Below are positions 5,758-7,690 of a stretch of 7,690 bases of DNA, piece by piece. Source of the stretch: Anaerolineae bacterium (GTDB lineage Bacteria; Chloroflexota; Anaerolineae; B4-G1). The stretch lies in contig JADHWW010000088.1 in the NCBI GenBank assembly GCA_016783285.1, forward strand, positions 1-7,690, given 5' to 3'. The notes beneath the pieces were generated by a model. That model had not been told where the DNA came from, made no database searches, and saw only the letters and a list, made by a program, of their open reading frames with translations. Position 1 is the stretch's first letter; each line of letters begins with the position of its first letter. Made by a program: the position numbers and the translations under genes.

Positions 5758-7446
5758 CTACCGCCCGCCCCCGGCGCAGGCACAGGCGCAGCCGGCGCAG
5801 GCACATGCGCAGGCGCAACTGCTACCTCCCCCGTAGCTCCGCCCGCCAGAGGATGGCTTTGGCGGTGGGTTGGTCACCTTGGTCACCCCGCCGGTGAAGT
5901 CAGACAGGCTGCGGACGATGCGGCTGGACGTGCCCCCGACCCCGCGCACGACCGTGGCGGCGAAGGCGGCACCGGGCAAGGTTGGCAACTGGACGCGCCC
6001 GGTCGAAGGAGTCGAGGGACGAGAGGAAACCGATGGTCGTGACGTGGATACGGTGCGCGCCCAGGGCCGGTAGTATCCCCACCACATAGGCACGAAGACC
6101 GGGCCGGTACGGAAAACACGCCCGGTGCGCTCATCGAAGTCATCGTCCAACATGGCCCACTCCAGCCCCTCGTCGAAGCGTTTGCTGCGTACCTCAGGCG
6201 TCTCCGCACCCTCCACCTGCTGCCAGGCCCGCCCGACGATGTCGCGGCAGTAGGCGACCGTTTCCTTGCGGCTGAACCCCTTCATCTTGTTGTTGACCTC
6301 TTTGATCATGTCAGTCATCACGGTGCGGAGTTGCTTTTCGCTGAGAGTGTGGTCCTTCTTCACCGCCTTCAGGAACTTCTCTTCGTACGGGTGCAACTTA
6401 TCCGGCAGCGGTTCGTTGATCTGGATTTTCAGCGGATCGTCGTCCAGCACCGTCACCGCTCCCTTCTTCAGCAGGCCGAAGAGGATCATCGTCAGCACCT
6501 TGTTCAAGGGGGTCTCCAGGAGGATGGCTGCCTCCACCGCCGTCAGCCCGCGTTTGATCCCGACCCCTTCGACCTTCATTGAGGGGGGCAGGTACTTCAT
6601 CTTGCGCTTGCGCTGGCCCCAAACGGTCAGACCGATGATACCTGCGATGACGGCCAAGAAAATGGGGATAGGATTGCAACAGCAGCCAGCGACCGCAGTG
6701 AAGAACTGTATCAGCGCCGACGGGCCTTCCTGGACAACCCCCTCAGCGACGTACTGGCGGGGGAAAGAGGCCCCAAAGATATACTGGCGGTCCGGCGCGG
6801 CTGCCGGGTTGTGCCAGATGTAGAGCACGCGGCCTTCCTCATCCAGCGCCGCCTCTGGCTGCTCCTGAGGCCAGTTGGAAGGGCTGCGATGCCAACGGGG
6901 TTCCTCTGACTGCACGCCCTCCGGCAGGTGGAAACGCACCGTCAGGTCGGTGGCCCCGTGGACGTACTGACTATCGAACCAAGTAGGAGAGAACTCGGTG
7001 CTGGCGTACCCGGTATCATCACTGTCCTCGTAGACCATATTCCCCACCCGGTCCACGACCACGTGCACCGTACCGGTCTCTCCGGATTTGATCGTCGCAC
7101 CGCCCAGCCACACGGCTACGCCGTAATCACCTTTGCCCTCGTAGTCCGATCCAACGTGGTCAATCGGCCTGCCGTCCACGTCGGCGTGGATGTCGGACAG
7201 GTTGTAGTTGCCGTTGGGCAGCCCCACGTCAACAGCGGCGATGTGGTAGTTGCCGACGTCGCAGGTGAAGGTGAACCAGTATTCCAGGCTGACGGAACCG
7301 TCCTGGTTGACCCACACGTCCACGACCTCCTGATCCATGGAGAAGGAGTAGTCCTGGGCGTAGGAGGGCAGTGATGGGCACAGCAGGACACAAAGAGTGA
7401 TAGAGAGGAGCAACAAGACCAGAGTCTTTTTCCAATTCCAATGCAT
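5758..7446 (-). CDS. DUF2207-like membrane protein with C-terminal (CA)4G(CA)3GGGR cysteine tail
   Basis: 562 residues. The signal peptide (1-30, KK then a long hydrophobic stretch, cut after SYA) leads to an extracytoplasmic beta-rich domain (about 31-245, with VNQDGSVSLEYWFTF and a DUF2207-like outline). A CCC triplet (255-257) sits just before one membrane segment (about 259-277), which is followed by QRKRKMK, so the rest should be cytoplasmic. The cytoplasmic part has a winged-helix-like region (about 298-345), a helical region (to about 440), a Ser/Pro/Gly-rich segment, and the tail with Cys at 544, 546, 548, 550, 553, 555 and 557. The start chosen is ATG at 7446, with GGAGGAAA six bases upstream; an upstream in-frame codon at 7497 would add 17 residues before the signal peptide. 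The family name rests on overall pattern. The tail is the probable substrate of the following radical SAM enzyme, and its function is unknown. Confidence 0.85.
   Translation of the reverse strand: MHWNWKKTLVLLLLSITLCVLLCPSLPSYAQDYSFSMDQEVVDVWVNQDGSVSLEYWFTFTCDVGNYHIAAVDVGLPNGNYNLSDIHADVDGRPIDHVGSDYEGKGDYGVAVWLGGATIKSGETGTVHVVVDRVGNMVYEDSDDTGYASTEFSPTWFDSQYVHGATDLTVRFHLPEGVQSEEPRWHRSPSNWPQEQPEAALDEEGRVLYIWHNPAAAPDRQYIFGASFPRQYVAEGVVQEGPSALIQFFTAVAGCCCNPIPIFLAVIAGIIGLTVWGQRKRKMKYLPPSMKVEGVGIKRGLTAVEAAILLETPLNKVLTMILFGLLKKGAVTVLDDDPLKIQINEPLPDKLHPYEEKFLKAVKKDHTLSEKQLRTVMTDMIKEVNNKMKGFSRKETVAYCRDIVGRAWQQVEGAETPEVRSKRFDEGLEWAMLDDDFDERTGRVFRTGPVFVPMWWGYYRPWARTVSTSRPSVSSRPSTPSTGRVQLPTLPGAAFAATVVRGVGGTSSRIVRSLSDFTGGVTKVTNPPPKPSSGGRSYGGGSSCACACACAGCACACAGGGR
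5773..5814. repeat. 21-bp tandem duplication encoding the Cys-Ala tail
   Basis: Positions 5773-5793 and 5794-5814 match at 19 of 21 bases, including an identical 12-mer GGCGCAGGCACA in each. The two units encode most of the (CA)4G(CA)3 tail, so the tail appears to have grown by duplicating a seven-codon unit. Confidence 0.75.
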
Positions 7447-7576
7447 CGGTTTCCTCCATTCGGCCCGTAGGCCGGCCAATTCTGCTCGTAGTAACAACTT
7501 CAGACTCCGGCGAGCTCAGTCGAACCGTCGTTCAAAGTGAGACCCAAGCGACTGAAGTCACCACTACGACTCTACA
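7447..7576. other. Short intergenic region upstream of the Cys-tail membrane protein gene
   Basis: These 130 bp hold the ribosome binding site (GGAGG on the minus strand) and a weak 7-bp inverted repeat ACTTCAG (7497-7503) with CTGAAGT (7552-7558). I see no convincing -10/-35 pair, so the gene could be co-transcribed with the zinc-ribbon gene. Confidence 0.4.
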
Positions 7577-7690
7577 TTACCACTTCGGTTCCTCCACCAT
7601 CTGATACGTGGAGCCGCAGTAGGGACAGGAGATGAAGATTGCCCCTTCTTTGACAGTGATACTATCTTTTTTCAGTTCACCACCGCACTT
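7577..7690 (-). CDS. Zinc-ribbon protein, C-terminal 37 residues only
   Basis: An open frame enters from the right window edge and ends at TAA (7577-7579). The visible residues begin KCGGELKKDS and continue to CPYCGSTYQMVEEPKW. The CPYCGS knuckle and the preceding KCGG (probably the second Cys of another CxxC pair lying outside the window) indicate a Cys4 zinc ribbon. The gene reads in the same direction as the Cys-tail membrane protein gene, with 130 bp between them, and may share its transcript. The N-terminus, and therefore the full function, cannot be seen. It is too short here to assign to a family, but the high density of typical zinc-ribbon residues makes a chance frame unlikely. Confidence 0.75.
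   Translation of the reverse strand, partial: KCGGELKKDSITVKEGAIFISCPYCGSTYQMVEEPKW

Noticed and set aside
5750..5818. Longer N-terminus for the radical SAM protein starting at 5818
   Set aside because: The extra 23 residues are an Arg/Leu/Cys-rich out-of-frame reading of the Cys-Ala repeat DNA of the preceding gene, and the ATG at 5749 gives a normal 8-nt gene junction.
5883..6823. Antisense frames inside the Cys-tail membrane protein gene
   Set aside because: They overlap a gene with signal peptide, membrane segment and ribosome site, and show no coherent domains of their own.
7447..7497. Start at 7497 for the Cys-tail membrane protein
   Set aside because: It would put 17 polar residues before a textbook signal peptide, whereas ATG at 7446 has a strong GGAGG site at correct spacing.
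7497..7558. Inverted repeat ACTTCAG/CTGAAGT as a terminator or operator
   Set aside because: Only 7 bp with a long loop and no T-run; well within chance expectation.

Overview
The window looks like a piece of a high-GC bacterial chromosome or metagenomic contig, most likely Chloroflexota (Anaerolineae-like). This is inferred, not proven. The grounds are a secreted propeller/SpoIID fusion protein that ends in a YLPLVMK-type C-terminus, a short hairpin repeat (TCCTTCGGCAGGCTCAGGA) inside a coding region, and large imperfect inverted repeats between genes. All five recognisable genes lie on the minus strand, so they are transcribed from right to left.

Reading in the direction of transcription: (1) 7690-7577 is the C-terminal end of a small zinc-ribbon protein, cut by the window edge. 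(2) 7446-5758 encodes a membrane protein (DUF2207-like) with a signal peptide, an outer domain, one membrane segment and a cytoplasmic winged-helix-like region; it ends in a striking Cys-Ala tail, (CA)4-G-(CA)3-GGGR. (3) 5749-4382 starts 8 nt after that stop codon and encodes a radical SAM/SPASM enzyme whose N-terminal domain looks like PqqD, the peptide-recognition fold of RiPP maturases. (4) A spacer (4381-4198) carries an interrupted inverted repeat and a good promoter. (5) 4197-1063 encodes a 1044-residue secreted or anchored TolB-like propeller + SpoIID + Ig/jelly-roll protein. (6) A second spacer (1062-821) carries another interrupted inverted repeat, a promoter and operator-like repeats. 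(7) 820-2 is an M50 (site-2) intramembrane metalloprotease with the start of a CBS domain, cut by the left edge.

The most interesting unit is the pair at 4382-7446. A cytosolic radical SAM/SPASM enzyme with a recognition domain is tightly coupled to a large membrane protein that carries seven closely spaced cysteines at its predicted cytosolic C-terminus. My reading is that the enzyme modifies this tail in place, for example by thioether formation, in the manner of a RiPP maturase acting on a membrane-anchored protein rather than on a small free peptide. The neighbouring SpoIID fusion and M50 protease are cell-envelope genes with their own apparent promoters, and nothing in the sequence links them mechanistically to the Cys-tail pair.
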